Origin: JBAXTE01 sp963556065 | GTDB taxonomy: Bacteria > Bacteroidota > Bacteroidia > Bacteroidales > WCHB1-69 | DNA length: 64,000 bases | Assembly: GCA_963556065.3 (NCBI GenBank) | Contig: CAUVYH020000020.1 | Location: 29,520 to 93,519 of the forward strand | Direction of reading: 5' to 3' | Part shown: positions 1-9,447 of the stretch, in pieces | Layout of the letters: the number at the start of each line of letters is the position of its first letter | Position numbering within the stretch: position 1 is the stretch's first letter | Notes under the pieces: generated by a model | What the model saw: only the letters and a program-made list of their open reading frames with translations | Database searches by the model: none | What the model was told of the DNA's origin: nothing | Position numbers and translations under genes: made by a program

Positions 1-606
1 ATGGTTCTTATTTCGCTTTATCGATGTAATGTCTTTCGAAGTACATCCCTTGAAGTATTTGCTTCGCAGCTCATAGCCTCCTTTGTCATTTTCAAAGCCG
101 ACCGCATAATAAGACTTGTCAGTTGCTGAGTAATGAACTTCGCTGCAATGAATCCGGGCAATGGATAAATTGATTCGGCGCTCATCCAAATAATCAATTA
201 ATGCAGGGTTGCTAATCGGTTCAACCTTCAAGATTGTTATCGACGGCTCTGGTGACTTTACAATCATCTCCGGTTTTTCCCGGTGAAAAGAAAAGTCACC
301 CGATGGGGCATTGTTACGCGGGTAGGTACTTGCGTCTACACTGTTATACTTTTTTTCTAAAATAGATATTGCTTCATGAAGTGAACAATGTTCCATTTTC
401 ATGACCAGATCGATCAATGTTCCGCCTTCACTGGTCCCATAATCAATCCACAGGTTTTTTGAATAATCCACTTTCATGCTTGCGTTGGGATCCTCCCGGA
501 ATGGTGAATGATACATCCCGTAATGGGAATGATCTTTCGCCGGGTAAATTCCCAAACCAGCCAGATATTGCCGGATGCTTATTTGCTTTATTTCGTGCAG
601 TGCCAT
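1..606 (-). CDS. Primase-like protein of a mobile element (CHC2/toprim type), C-terminus cut by window edge
   Basis: Read on the minus strand, the 202 codons from the ATG at 606 to the window edge are open. The protein begins MALHEIKQISIRQYLAGLGI and continues with a segment resembling the N-terminal domain of CHC2-type primases (GMYHSPFREDPNASMKV, then LWIDYGTSEGGTLIDLV), but the zinc-binding cysteines of true DnaG are not evident. Near the cut end it reads KYFKGCTSKDITSI, a stretch I associate with toprim-containing proteins of Bacteroidota integrative elements. It would act in replication of the element after excision. The start lies 32 bp after the stop of the upstream HTH gene, so the two are probably co-transcribed. 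The toprim domain itself is outside the window, so the family call rests on the first part only. Confidence 0.75.
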   Translation of the reverse strand, partial: MALHEIKQISIRQYLAGLGIYPAKDHSHYGMYHSPFREDPNASMKVDYSKNLWIDYGTSEGGTLIDLVMKMEHCSLHEAISILEKKYNSVDASTYPRNNAPSGDFSFHREKPEMIVKSPEPSITILKVEPISNPALIDYLDERRINLSIARIHCSEVHYSATDKSYYAVGFENDKGGYELRSKYFKGCTSKDITSIKRNKNH

Positions 607-638
607 AATCGCCAAATTTTTGTTGTTTCCTTTTCCTT

Positions 639-995
639 TCATCGGGGATGTCTTTTACGTCTGGCACTCCGTGCTATTGTCAGACTGATCTTACCTGAAT
701 CGTGTTTGGGTTTGGTCTGGCTCTCCGCCCACTGTAGTATTTCTTTTCTGGAAAAGACCAGTTTGTTCCCGTACGTTTTACAGGGAATATCTCCGGCAGA
801 GGTTAGTTTGTAAATCTTGGCTTTGGAAGTTGGATAACCGTGTTCTTTCAACAACTCCAGGGCATCGGTCAGCGTGATGGTGTCGATCTGTGAAGGATTA
901 GATGGTGGTTTAGGAAAAGCGCCGGAAATTGCTTCGCTTACAATTGCCCGCAGCTCATCGGGTGTGGTCAGAATAATGTTTGACATGGCTTTCAA
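639..995 (-). CDS. Helix-turn-helix DNA-binding protein, excisionase-like, of the mobile element
   Basis: A 118-residue protein. The middle, about residues 40-90, reads TLTDALELLKEHGYPTSKAKIYKLTSAGDIPCKTYGNKLVFSRKEILQWAESQ, cited here only for its layout: a MerR/excisionase-like helix-turn-helix followed by a wing ending in a typical LVFSRKEILQWAE box. Such proteins bind DNA at the ends of integrative elements or control excision. The basic tail (ARSARRKRHPR) is consistent with nucleic-acid contact. It sits directly upstream of the primase-like gene in the same orientation and downstream of a second HTH gene and the integrase. That order is common in Bacteroidota mobilisable elements. Whether it acts as an excision factor or a regulator cannot be decided from sequence. 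Confidence 0.75.
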   Translation of the reverse strand: MKAMSNIILTTPDELRAIVSEAISGAFPKPPSNPSQIDTITLTDALELLKEHGYPTSKAKIYKLTSAGDIPCKTYGNKLVFSRKEILQWAESQTKPKHDSGKISLTIARSARRKRHPR

Positions 996-1209
996 TTTTA
1001 GTTTTACACTTGGTACTGATTAAATTCAGATGTAAAATAAAAATGAATGCAGTTGTAAATCAAACAGATAAATAGCTTTACACGAACAGGACAGTTGAAG
1101 ACAAATTCGGCCAAACTGAACTAAGCAATGTCTTTAACAACATTTTTCACTTGCTATTTTGTGCCGAATTGTATCAATATTGACGGAGTGTAAAGCTGAA
1201 AAATTTATT

Positions 1210-1623
1210 TTACTTTTTGTTCTTTTTATTTTGAAGTTGCTCCAGAATCTGGTCGGGAGGAAAGATTTTGATATCCGGCAAAACGCTGGATTGAACAGGG
1301 GTTATAAATCCGTCTCTGATCCATTTGTCAAGTGTTGGCCGTGTGATTTTCAGCATCCGGGCTATATCTTTTTTGGCTACAATCATTTCGCCGTTAATGA
1401 TCTGGATATGTTCCTTATTAATTACAAGGTATCTTTTCAGGTTGTCTATTGCCACATCAATATTTTGAATCCGGGGAGTGAATTTTTTCTTTACCGATAT
1501 TTCGATGGTATCCATGTCGTAATCGGCCAACTCAGGATTTTGCTGGAGCTCGGCCACGATAACATTATAAATTGCAGTCTGCCTTGCTGATATTTTGTAT
1601 TGCTTACGGCGTGGCATTATCAA
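1210..1623 (-). CDS. Helix-turn-helix protein of the mobile element
   Basis: A 137-residue protein. The N-terminal 80 residues are charged and mostly helical, and I do not recognise a family there. The C-terminal part, around residues 80-125, contains IVAKKDIARMLKITRPTLDK and IRDGFITPV, a helix-turn-helix with the signature of the excisionase/MerR-like group (recognition helix RPTLDKWI). It ends in a lysine- and asparagine-rich tail. Two near starts exist (1623 and, two codons on, 1617); the second, MPRRKQYK, looks more natural. It lies between the integrase and the excisionase-like gene on the same strand, so it is probably a regulator or recombination directionality factor of the element. 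Function is inferred from the fold and neighbours only. Confidence 0.7.
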   Translation of the reverse strand: MIMPRRKQYKISARQTAIYNVIVAELQQNPELADYDMDTIEISVKKKFTPRIQNIDVAIDNLKRYLVINKEHIQIINGEMIVAKKDIARMLKITRPTLDKWIRDGFITPVQSSVLPDIKIFPPDQILEQLQNKKNKK

Positions 1624-1780
1624 TCCTTTCGTTTAGTTAATTTCGCTTTTCATTTATAGCCTCATTTATGCCCCATCAACATTATTGAAAATCGTATTGT
1701 ACTTATAATCTGACATTTAAAAGGATCATCATTTCATTTATAACCCCACCTTCTTCTTTTTAAAAGGATATAACAAAAAA

Positions 1781-3013
1781 TCATCCAAAATTCGTCAGAA
1801 AGCTTGCGTTTTTTACTCGTTCTTCTTTCTCAAAAGAAGCCAAATAATTTTCTGTCGTTTTCAAATCGTTGTGACCTAAACTTTCAGAAATATAAGCAAT
1901 ATTAGCACCACTTCGCTTTAAAACTGTGGCATAGGAATGCCGGGCAGTATAAGTGCTGAGTCCTTCAATATTCAAAGTTTTGCCAATCTTTCTGAGACGA
2001 CGGTTACAATTGCTAATCACATCGCGCACCCTCTTCTTTGTTTGCATTGGAGTTTCCCCTCCTTTGAGAAAATCAAAAATATAAGAATCAGGATTTATAT
2101 TGGGATTTCCCCAACGATCAATTATTGCCTGCATTTCAGGAGTAATAACTGCACATATCTCTTTCTTAACTTTTGATGTTTTGATGGTTTTAGCGCGGAT
2201 AAAATAGATTTCACCATTTTGAATATTGGAATGTTTCAATGTAACTAGGTCTGCAAAATTAATTCCGTTACAGAGATAAGAGAAGAACCACAAATCCCGG
2301 GCGTGTTCAGTCGCCTCGCTACCGTCAGTATAAGTTACAAGCGCTTTTATTTGCTGTAAACTCAAGGCTAACTTTCTTCCCTGTCCAGTTGGGATTTCAT
2401 ATTTACCCTGCCCAAAAGGATATTGCTTTTCTTTAATAATACCTAACGAAAGAGCGTCATTCATAATTGATCGGATAGCCCGACATCTCATTCCCACTGT
2501 TGTAAAGTTTTTTCCAGTAGTGACCAGATGTTTCTCAAATTTATTCAGCCATGACACTGTTACATAGTCAAATGGAATATTTTTTCCGGCGAAATCTTCG
2601 ATAGCTTTCAAAGTATCTTTGTAATAGTTATATGATCCAATCCGGTTTTCATTCAATAGAGTTTCGATTTTTGCTTGAAATGCTGTTCCAAGTGTTTTGT
2701 CTGAAAGACCTTTTCCTAGCCTGACATTTAAACTTTCAAAAGTAAATTCATGCTCATTTACTAAAGCCTCCACATTTGATTTGATGTACGAAAAGCTATT
2801 TTCAAGATCACGCCTAATCTCAGAGAGCAACTTATTTTTAGTTTCAGCCAATGATGTCCATTCTTCATTTGATAAAGTTTTTCCGGTAGAATAATATCTC
2901 TGTTTGCCCTTCTGGACAACCTGCACTTTCACCGGATAATTACCATCCATTTTTTCTCTTCTTGTATCAAGAGTCAATATTACAGAAACGCCATCTTTAG
3001 AATATTTAAGCAT
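1781..3013 (-). CDS. Tyrosine recombinase / integrase of an integrative element
   Basis: A 410-residue site-specific recombinase of the Bacteroidota type. The N-terminus (VSVILTLDTRREKMDGNYPV) is the arm-type DNA-binding domain, followed by a SAM-like core-binding domain and a C-terminal catalytic domain. Catalytic residues visible near the C-terminus are the ARHSYA box (Arg and His), the later His in SLGHNDLKTT and the nucleophilic Tyr in TENYL. The usual first Arg box reads GINFADL, as is frequent in this subfamily. I chose the ATG at 3013 (MLKYSKDG) over the longer frame to 3052 because family members start just before this arm domain, and because the extra codons overlap a set of direct repeats. 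The gene abuts a tRNA-Gly remnant, the expected attachment site, and reads away from it into the element. Confidence 0.92.
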   Translation of the reverse strand: MLKYSKDGVSVILTLDTRREKMDGNYPVKVQVVQKGKQRYYSTGKTLSNEEWTSLAETKNKLLSEIRRDLENSFSYIKSNVEALVNEHEFTFESLNVRLGKGLSDKTLGTAFQAKIETLLNENRIGSYNYYKDTLKAIEDFAGKNIPFDYVTVSWLNKFEKHLVTTGKNFTTVGMRCRAIRSIMNDALSLGIIKEKQYPFGQGKYEIPTGQGRKLALSLQQIKALVTYTDGSEATEHARDLWFFSYLCNGINFADLVTLKHSNIQNGEIYFIRAKTIKTSKVKKEICAVITPEMQAIIDRWGNPNINPDSYIFDFLKGGETPMQTKKRVRDVISNCNRRLRKIGKTLNIEGLSTYTARHSYATVLKRSGANIAYISESLGHNDLKTTENYLASFEKEERVKNASFLTNFG

Positions 3014-3025
3014 ATAATTTATAAA

Positions 3026-3102
3026 TTTGCATGTAACTTTTAAATAACTCACAGTATATCTGAATAAAAGCCACCAATTATTTGCATGTAATTTGCATGT
3101 AA
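3026..3102. repeat. Three direct copies of an 11-bp repeat upstream of the integrase
   Basis: TTTGCATGTAA occurs at 3026-3036, 3081-3091 and 3092-3102, the last two in direct tandem. All lie between the integrase start and the tRNA-Gly remnant. Short direct repeats here are what arm-type integrase binding sites look like in lambda-like attachment regions. They could also be an operator for the integrase promoter. Repeat identity is seen directly; the role is inferred. Confidence 0.6.
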
Positions 3103-3238
3103 ATATAGCAAAAAGTTACAGAATAAAGAAAATAAATATAATCATATTTTGTTTTAAAATACTTATATACAGTATTTTAATAAATATAAATAAATTAATG
3201 GAATTAGAAAAAATGACAAAAAGCTGATTCATAATCAT

Positions 3239-3270
3239 GAGGTCGCCGGATCATGCCCGGCTCTCGCTAC
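3239..3270 (+). other. tRNA-Gly 3'-end remnant, probable attachment site of the mobile element
   Basis: The segment beginning GAGGTCGCCGG and ending GCCCGGCTCTCGCTAC matches the T-arm and acceptor 3' half of a Bacteroidota tRNA-Gly(GCC). No 5' half precedes it, and the T-loop reads ATCATGC rather than the canonical TTCGAGC-like loop, so it cannot be a working tRNA. An authentic-looking terminator follows within 10 bp. The simplest reading is that the element integrated into the 3' end of tRNA-Gly. The intact, element-completed tRNA would then lie to the left outside the window, with this vestigial copy left at the right end. The tRNA identity is from memory of the family. Confidence 0.65.
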
Positions 3271-3279
3271 TTGATTTTT

Positions 3280-3312
3280 AAGCAGTTAAGATAATATCTT
3301 AGCTGCTTTTTT
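3280..3312 (+). terminator. Rho-independent terminator, originally of the tRNA-Gly gene
   Basis: A 13-bp stem (AAGCAGTTAAGAT paired with ATCTTAGCTGCTT, one G-U pair) with a three-base AAT loop is followed by a run of T. It sits directly after the tRNA-Gly remnant in the same orientation. Confidence 0.85.
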
Positions 3313-4047
3313 GTTTTAGCGAAATCAAAAGCCAGGTTAATTCGGATCAAACAAAATTTCGGAAGTGAAATGTTGGGTAAGCCAAAGATAAATTGAAATC
3401 CTGTTTTATTCGGGCAGACTTTTATATAACAACATTTCAAAACTTGCTCTATTCCGGCACAAAAAAGGGAAAAGCCTTTATTTTAGGTAATCCGGCAGAC
3501 GACTGTTGCATTCGTTCTTAAACCCCGGATTCCATTTCACTTCACCGGGATAATCGAACATGTGACATCATTATTTCTACATGCTGACTAAAAGTTGGAA
3601 AAGTGCTTAATTAAACAGCATTGGAATTAAGACATTTACCTGACTGGCAATAAAATAACACATTATTCCAAAGGTTATTCTTGTGATTACGAACAAGCTC
3701 AATAATCAGATTACGGTATTTGGAGTGTTCATTTCCCCATTCTCAAATATGGAGGGCGCTTTTTGGTTACCAAATATTGACAATTCTTAATAAAACTGCA
3801 ATTAGCTGAAATAAATGTTTAGTTGTTTAATAACCTTAACTACAAACTGGATAACATTTAGCTAACCTGCCCGACTTAAGTTTGAACTGACAGAATTCAA
3901 ACCCAACGTTGACACAAACATGTTGAGAATAAACACAAACGCCAACAAATTGAAACTGGGAAAAACTTGCAAGGCAAAAATAATTCTCAGGCAACATGCG
4001 TGTTCTCCCAATATTCAATCGAACAATTAAAACCAAATTATCGACCT
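3313..4047. other. Intergenic region without a recognisable gene
   Basis: About 730 bp of AT-rich sequence between the tRNA terminator and the PHP-family gene. I see no supported ORF, RNA gene or strong repeat. A promoter for the downstream gene is expected near the right end, but no clear TAnnTTTG box stands out. Confidence 0.5.
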
Positions 4048-5136
4048 ATGAAATTAACAGCACTTTTCCTGTTTATGTGTTCAGCAGGCATAACCTGTAT
4101 CGCTCAGGATATGAACAACATTCAGTTTCCGCACATGCAAAAAACGAGTGCGAGAAAAGAAATCAAAATCCCGAACATTGAAGGCTATCAAACATTAAAA
4201 TGTGATTTTCACATCCATACCATTTTTTCGGATGGTGTAGTTTGGCCAACAGTAAGGGTTGATGAAGCATGGGCTGAGGGTCTTGATGCAATCGCAATTA
4301 CCGATCATATCGAGAATCAACCTTCGAAAAAGTATGTTTCAGGCGATCACAATGCCTCATATGAAATGGCAATTGACGAAGCCAATGCAAAAAACATCCT
4401 TTTAATCCGTGCAGGTGAAGTAACCCGGGCTATGCCTCCCGGCCACCTAAACGCCCTTTTCCTGAATGACGTAAATCCGGTTGATACGCCCAACCCGGTT
4501 GATGCCCTGCTCGCCGCTAAAAAGCAAGGCGCTTTTATCATATGGAACCATCCGGGATGGAAAGCGCAACAACCCGATACCTGCCAATGGATGCCCATGC
4601 ACCAGGAATTGTTCGAAAAAGGACTGATCAATGGAATCGAAGTTTTTAACGAACAGGAATATTACCCCATTGTGCTAGATTGGTGCTTAAACCGCAAAAT
4701 ATCAGTAATCAGCAATTCTGACATTCACGATGTTGCAGGGTATTTTTACGATCTGGAGAATGCCCATCGTCCGATGACCCTGGTTTTTGCCAAAGACCGC
4801 AGCATTCAATCCATCAAAGAGGCGCTATTCGAGAACCGCACTTTGGCTTATTTCGACAACAAGCTGGCAGGGAAACGAGAACTTTTGGAAGCCATTTTTA
4901 GGGCATCGATATCGGTAAACCCAATTGGCAGACCAGATAAAAACAACCATCAGCATTACGAAGTTACAAATACTTCTGCCATCCCCTTTATTGTTGAAAA
5001 CATAAAAGGACAGACGACTACCGTTCCCGCAGAGTCAACAATTGTCGTCCCAATGGATTTAAACGACTACCGGGAACTTACCGTACATAACCTTTATACC
5101 GGATCAAAAACAGTTCTTCATGTTACAATGCCCTAA
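4048..5136 (+). CDS. Exported PHP-domain phosphoesterase
   Basis: A 362-residue protein starting at the ATG at 4048, which gives a clean Sec signal peptide (MKLTALFLFMCSAGITCIAQ). Longer in-frame starts add an unlikely N-terminus. The mature part is a PHP metallo-phosphoesterase: KCDFHIHTIFSDG carries the H55-x-H57 metal motif, AIAITDHIE gives D86-H87, and the later metal ligands appear as GEVTR, WNHPGW and NSDIHD. PHP enzymes hydrolyse phosphomonoesters or diesters with a di- or trinuclear metal centre. The closest group I recall is the Sb-PDE-type phosphodiesterases found in many Bacteroidota. The signal peptide puts it in the periplasm. It precedes a secreted protein and a SusC/SusD pair, so it may process a phosphorylated nutrient, but no glycoside hydrolase accompanies it. 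The substrate is unknown. Confidence 0.85.
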   Translation: MKLTALFLFMCSAGITCIAQDMNNIQFPHMQKTSARKEIKIPNIEGYQTLKCDFHIHTIFSDGVVWPTVRVDEAWAEGLDAIAITDHIENQPSKKYVSGDHNASYEMAIDEANAKNILLIRAGEVTRAMPPGHLNALFLNDVNPVDTPNPVDALLAAKKQGAFIIWNHPGWKAQQPDTCQWMPMHQELFEKGLINGIEVFNEQEYYPIVLDWCLNRKISVISNSDIHDVAGYFYDLENAHRPMTLVFAKDRSIQSIKEALFENRTLAYFDNKLAGKRELLEAIFRASISVNPIGRPDKNNHQHYEVTNTSAIPFIVENIKGQTTTVPAESTIVVPMDLNDYRELTVHNLYTGSKTVLHVTMP

Positions 5137-5411
5137 TCATAAAACACCGAAAACAGATACGTTGAAATCAGGCACCTGACGATTCGACTCTGATAGCGAC
5201 TTCACGCAATAAACCGGGTGCAGCAACTTCAATTTAAGGATGTTCCGAATTCAAAAAGACAAAAACCTTAATTGAAGATTAATTCAATCACAATCAAATT
5301 TAAATAATACTTGAAGATTTTTGCTGACGGATAAAAATGCAAAAACGACGGACAATCATTCCAGAACACACTGTAAACAAATTTAATGCACTAGAAAAAA
5401 CGTACAAGTCT

Positions 5412-5951
5412 ATGAAAACAAATCTACTTCTCATTTCTGTTTTTCTCCTGGTTTTTTCAGGCAAAAATCTCGCAGCAGGTTATCATCCCGATGAAAAACC
5501 TGGCGATGCGAAAACGTCAAAAGTTGTCGCGGCTCCGCTTGCCGTATTCGAGTTTAGGGCAACTTCAAACCAGGATGAGCAAAAATCGATTTCAAAAGAA
5601 ATGATCGAAGAACATTTTTTGGGAGAAGCAATTGCAGCGAAACTATACCTTTTCGAATCGAAATATACGTATCAGGTACCAATTGTCCCCGGAAATCCAC
5701 AAACACGCACGGTTATTCGAAAACCCACCGTTTATGAGGCCGTAAAAAAAATCGAACGGCAATTAAAGAAGTCTGTTAAAAAAGGCGAAATTACTGTTGA
5801 AGCCGCTCAGTCGGAATTCGACAAAGTGCTCGACGTTGCCCGTAATGTTTTAACCGCCGACACCACCGAATTTGAAAAAGCAATTGCCGAATCGGGCGAT
5901 GCAAATTCGCTGACCAACCTTTTCATCAACCGGGTAAAGCTATTGTTTTAG
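5412..5951 (+). CDS. Secreted protein of unknown function upstream of susC
   Basis: A 179-residue protein using the ATG at 5412. That start yields a signal peptide (MKTNLLLISVFLLVFSG followed by KNLAAG); the longer frame from 5337 begins in an unconvincing charged stretch. The mature part has an alanine/valine-rich opening, a segment YLFESKYTYQVPIVPGNP, and then a long amphipathic, lysine/glutamate-rich helical region ending in LTNLFINRVKLLF. I do not recognise a domain. No cysteine lipobox is present, so it is probably periplasmic. It lies between the PHP phosphoesterase and the SusC/SusD pair in the same direction with gaps of about 260-275 bp, so co-regulation is plausible but a single transcript is not shown. 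Confidence 0.65.
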   Translation: MKTNLLLISVFLLVFSGKNLAAGYHPDEKPGDAKTSKVVAAPLAVFEFRATSNQDEQKSISKEMIEEHFLGEAIAAKLYLFESKYTYQVPIVPGNPQTRTVIRKPTVYEAVKKIERQLKKSVKKGEITVEAAQSEFDKVLDVARNVLTADTTEFEKAIAESGDANSLTNLFINRVKLLF

Positions 5952-6212
5952 CCTAAAAATATGTGCTTGCCGGAACCATCCGGCCACCGCAATAATTTAA
6001 AGGCGGCAAACAAAAGAACATATAATTACAGAGGTTCACCCAGCATTTCACGCCACAGAACATCACAAGCACCAGCTTAATATTCAGCAAATTAACATCA
6101 GCATTAACTTGTGAAATTCACGCGTTTGCATTAGTTATTTGCAGTTTAAAAAACTGCAAAAAGCTATTGTTATGCCTAACAATATTTGAGTATTAATCCT
6201 AATCAATTGAAA

Positions 6213-9200
6213 ATGCAAAAAATTCTATTTTTAGTTATCACATTTCTCCTTACCGGGGTTTCAGTTTTTGCCCAAAAGGCAACGATAGAAGGCACGGTAA
6301 AGACCAGCAGTGGAGAAAGCCTTCCAAGCGCTACCATTTTGGTTAAAGGAAGCGCTACCGGCACCTTAACCGATATTGACGGTCATTTCACCATCAAAGC
6401 GGAGCCCAAAGATGTTCTGGTAGCATCGTATATTGGGTTCGAAACAGCCGAATTTCCGATAGGAAATCAAAAAACTGTCAGTATTGTTTTATTCGAATCC
6501 AAGCAGGAAATAAAAGAAGTTGTTGTAACTGCATTGGGTATCGAAAAACAAAAAAGCACCATTGGCTTTTCTGTTCAGGATGTAAAAGGAACCGAGTTGG
6601 TAAAAGCCCGCGAACCCAATGCAATCAATTCGCTGGCGGGTAAAATTGCCGGTTTAACCATTGGTAGTTCTTCCGAAATCCTGGGCGCTCCGGTCGTTAA
6701 GCTTCGCGGCTACACACCTTTATATGTGGTTGACGGCGTCCCAATCCAAACCGACACCTGGAATATAAATCCTGACGATATAGAAAGTTATACCGTACTG
6801 AAAGGCCCTACTGCTGCTGCTTTGTACGGATCGCGCGGGCAGTTTGGAGCCATTCAGATTACAACCAAACGAGGCACTCAGGACAAACGCGGATTCACCG
6901 TTGAATTCAATTCGAGCACCATGGTCGAAAAAGGCTTCCTGGCCATTCCTAAAGTTCAGGACGAATATGGCCCCGGCGACCACGGTGTATATGCTTTTGC
7001 TGATGGCAAAGGTGGCGGCTTAAACGATGCCGATTACGATATTTGGGGCCCGCACTTCGAAGGACAGCTCATTCCGCAATACGATGGCGAAGTTACCCCG
7101 GGCACCAGCTACACCACCACGTTTGCCAACGGATCGACCTATACCGGCAACATCAAGCCAACACCGTGGATTGCCCGAGGGAAAGACAACCTGAAACGTT
7201 TCCTCGAAGCCGGCCTTTTATCCAATAATAGTGTTGCACTCTCGGCCAGTGGCGAAAAGTACGACCTTCGGTTTTCGGCATCGCACAGCTACCAGAATGG
7301 AATTGTGCCAAACACCAAACTGAACATTACCAATTTCAGCCTGAACGGAGGTTATAAAATCTCAAAGAAACTATCGGTAAACGCCAGCATGGCTTTTAGC
7401 CGTCAGTACACGCCAAATATTCCCGACGTGAATTACGGGCCAAACAGCATCATTTACAATATTATTGCATGGGGCGGAGCCGATTGGAACATTGATGACA
7501 TGCGCAACTACTGGCAACCGGGCAAAGAAGGAGTTCAATCGGTTTATGCCGAATACCAGAGGTACCACAACCCCTATTTCATGTCATACGAATGGTTGAG
7601 GGGACACTACAAAAACGACATTGTAGCCAACGCCTCTGTAAACTACAAATTTAACGACAACCTCAGTTTGCAGGCACGAAGCGCTATTACCACCTACGAT
7701 TTGTTCCGTTCCGAAAAACTGCCATTCTCGGCGCACCCGTATGGCCGCGAGGCTGGCGAAGGAGACTACCGCGAAGACAAACGCAACTTGTTCGAAAACA
7801 ATACCGACATTCTTTTGTCGTATGATAAATACCTGGTTCCAAAACTGAACTTACATGCTACCGTTGGCGGAAACATCCGCAGTTATACCTTCAGGAGCAG
7901 CTACGCAACAACCGATTACATGAACGTTCCGGGCTGGTACAACCTTGCCAACTCGAAAAACCCGGTTATTTCCAGAAACTACTATGCCCCGATGCAGGTA
8001 TTAAGTGGTTATGCCACCGCGGATATGACTTACAACGAATTCCTGACCTTGTCGTTTACCGGGCGTGTGGATAAAAACTCAACCTTGCCAACCAGCCACA
8101 ACACTTATTTCTATCCATCGGTATCAACCAGTCTCGAATTGTCGAAGCTAATGACTATTCCAACGGTGAATTCGTGGAAGCTACGCGGATCGTATGCCAA
8201 AGTGGGCGGCGCCTTAACCAAAAGCACCATTGGCCAGTTGTGGGTTCCGGGCTACGGCAGCAACTATTATTCGCCTTACGATGGCCCTTCGTTCCAGAAT
8301 TCGGCTTCGTATTCAATCAGCCTGATACAGAGCAAACCATCGGCTTCGTACACCAACACGATTTCGAACCCCGATCTGAAACCAAGTTCAAGTTCGGCCT
8401 GGGAAGTTGGTACCGATTTGTCGCTGCTTAAGAACCGGTTGAACTTCGATTTCACTTATTTCTCAAGCATCGACGGCCCTGGTATTTTTTCTTTACCTAT
8501 TTCAGAAGGAACCGGGTATTCTTCGGCTTTGGTTAATGGGATCAAAATTGAAAGAAAAGGTGTCGAAATCAATGTTTCAGGAACACCGATTAAAAACCGC
8601 AGTGGCTTTACCTGGGAAATTGGCGCAAACTACTCAACCACACAACAGTATTACAAAGAATTTTTCCCGGGTGTAGAAAAACTGAATATTTACTACAAAG
8701 TAGGCGACCGAGTGGACAAAATGTACGGAACCGACTTTGTTTATACGCCGGATGGCCAAATCATCAACGATGCCAGCGGAAGGCCAATTCGTAATTCAGT
8801 GCCCCAGTTTTTGGGTTATGCCAACCCCGATTGGACAGGAGCCATTAACAATACGATCATGTATAAAAATCTTAGCCTGAAGTTCCAGTTCGATGGCAGG
8901 TTTGGTGGCAAAATCCTCGACTATGTAGAGAAGAAAACCTATCAGGGAGGACGTCACATCAACACGGTGAAAGGCGACATGGGAGCTGCGCGTTTGAACG
9001 ATGTGAAAGGGATTAAGTCGTATGTAGGTTCGGGCGTTGTAGTTAGCAACGGGAAAGCGATCTCCTACGATTCGGATGGCAAAGTGACTAACTACACTGA
9101 ACTTCAATACACTCAGAACACAACGGCCACTTATCTTCAGGACTACATCAGCCGCTACTACGGAACCGATGTGGCCGACCGCATCGACCGCACATTCGTG

Positions 9201-9419
9201 AAACTCCGCGAAGTGGTACTTACCTATAATGTTCCGCAATTATACCTGAAGAAGACCTTCATCAAACAGGCAAGCATTTCGTTTGTAGGCCGCAACCTGC
9301 TCTATTTTGCCCAACGTTCTGATATTGATATTGAGCAGTATGCCGGTACTGATGGTTCGTCGGGATTGCAAACCCCTACGACACGCCGATACGGGTTTAA
9401 CCTGAGCTTTAGTTTCTAA
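6213..9419 (+). CDS. SusC/RagA-family TonB-linked outer membrane protein
   Basis: A 1068-residue outer-membrane transporter. The ATG at 6213 gives a signal peptide (MQKILFLVITFLLTGVSVFA); the upstream in-frame TTG is unlikely. Domains in order are a carboxypeptidase-regulatory-like beta sandwich (about residues 25-100, with SATILVKGSATGTLTDIDG), a TonB-dependent plug with the SusC box PLYVVDGVPI and the motif LKGPTAAALYGSRGQFGAI, then a large beta barrel ending in the aromatic strand RRYGFNLSFSF. It imports an oligomeric substrate together with the SusD partner 28 bp downstream, powered by TonB. There is no N-terminal STN domain, so no direct link to an ECF/anti-sigma switch is seen. Substrate is unknown because no degradative glycosidase is encoded nearby. 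Confidence 0.95.
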   Translation: MQKILFLVITFLLTGVSVFAQKATIEGTVKTSSGESLPSATILVKGSATGTLTDIDGHFTIKAEPKDVLVASYIGFETAEFPIGNQKTVSIVLFESKQEIKEVVVTALGIEKQKSTIGFSVQDVKGTELVKAREPNAINSLAGKIAGLTIGSSSEILGAPVVKLRGYTPLYVVDGVPIQTDTWNINPDDIESYTVLKGPTAAALYGSRGQFGAIQITTKRGTQDKRGFTVEFNSSTMVEKGFLAIPKVQDEYGPGDHGVYAFADGKGGGLNDADYDIWGPHFEGQLIPQYDGEVTPGTSYTTTFANGSTYTGNIKPTPWIARGKDNLKRFLEAGLLSNNSVALSASGEKYDLRFSASHSYQNGIVPNTKLNITNFSLNGGYKISKKLSVNASMAFSRQYTPNIPDVNYGPNSIIYNIIAWGGADWNIDDMRNYWQPGKEGVQSVYAEYQRYHNPYFMSYEWLRGHYKNDIVANASVNYKFNDNLSLQARSAITTYDLFRSEKLPFSAHPYGREAGEGDYREDKRNLFENNTDILLSYDKYLVPKLNLHATVGGNIRSYTFRSSYATTDYMNVPGWYNLANSKNPVISRNYYAPMQVLSGYATADMTYNEFLTLSFTGRVDKNSTLPTSHNTYFYPSVSTSLELSKLMTIPTVNSWKLRGSYAKVGGALTKSTIGQLWVPGYGSNYYSPYDGPSFQNSASYSISLIQSKPSASYTNTISNPDLKPSSSSAWEVGTDLSLLKNRLNFDFTYFSSIDGPGIFSLPISEGTGYSSALVNGIKIERKGVEINVSGTPIKNRSGFTWEIGANYSTTQQYYKEFFPGVEKLNIYYKVGDRVDKMYGTDFVYTPDGQIINDASGRPIRNSVPQFLGYANPDWTGAINNTIMYKNLSLKFQFDGRFGGKILDYVEKKTYQGGRHINTVKGDMGAARLNDVKGIKSYVGSGVVVSNGKAISYDSDGKVTNYTELQYTQNTTATYLQDYISRYYGTDVADRIDRTFVKLREVVLTYNVPQLYLKKTFIKQASISFVGRNLLYFAQRSDIDIEQYAGTDGSSGLQTPTTRRYGFNLSFSF

Positions 9420-9447
9420 TGAATAAAAAAATTACAACCGAAATATC

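Noticed and set aside
1159..1590. Plus-strand ORF of 143 codons opposite the HTH gene
   Set aside because: It is the antisense shadow of the better supported minus-strand helix-turn-helix gene.
3239..3270. A functional tRNA gene
   Set aside because: Only the 3' half is present and the T-loop is not canonical; there is no D-arm or anticodon arm upstream.
8796..9239. Minus-strand ORF of 147 codons inside susC
   Set aside because: It lies wholly within the well-supported SusC reading frame and encodes nothing recognisable.
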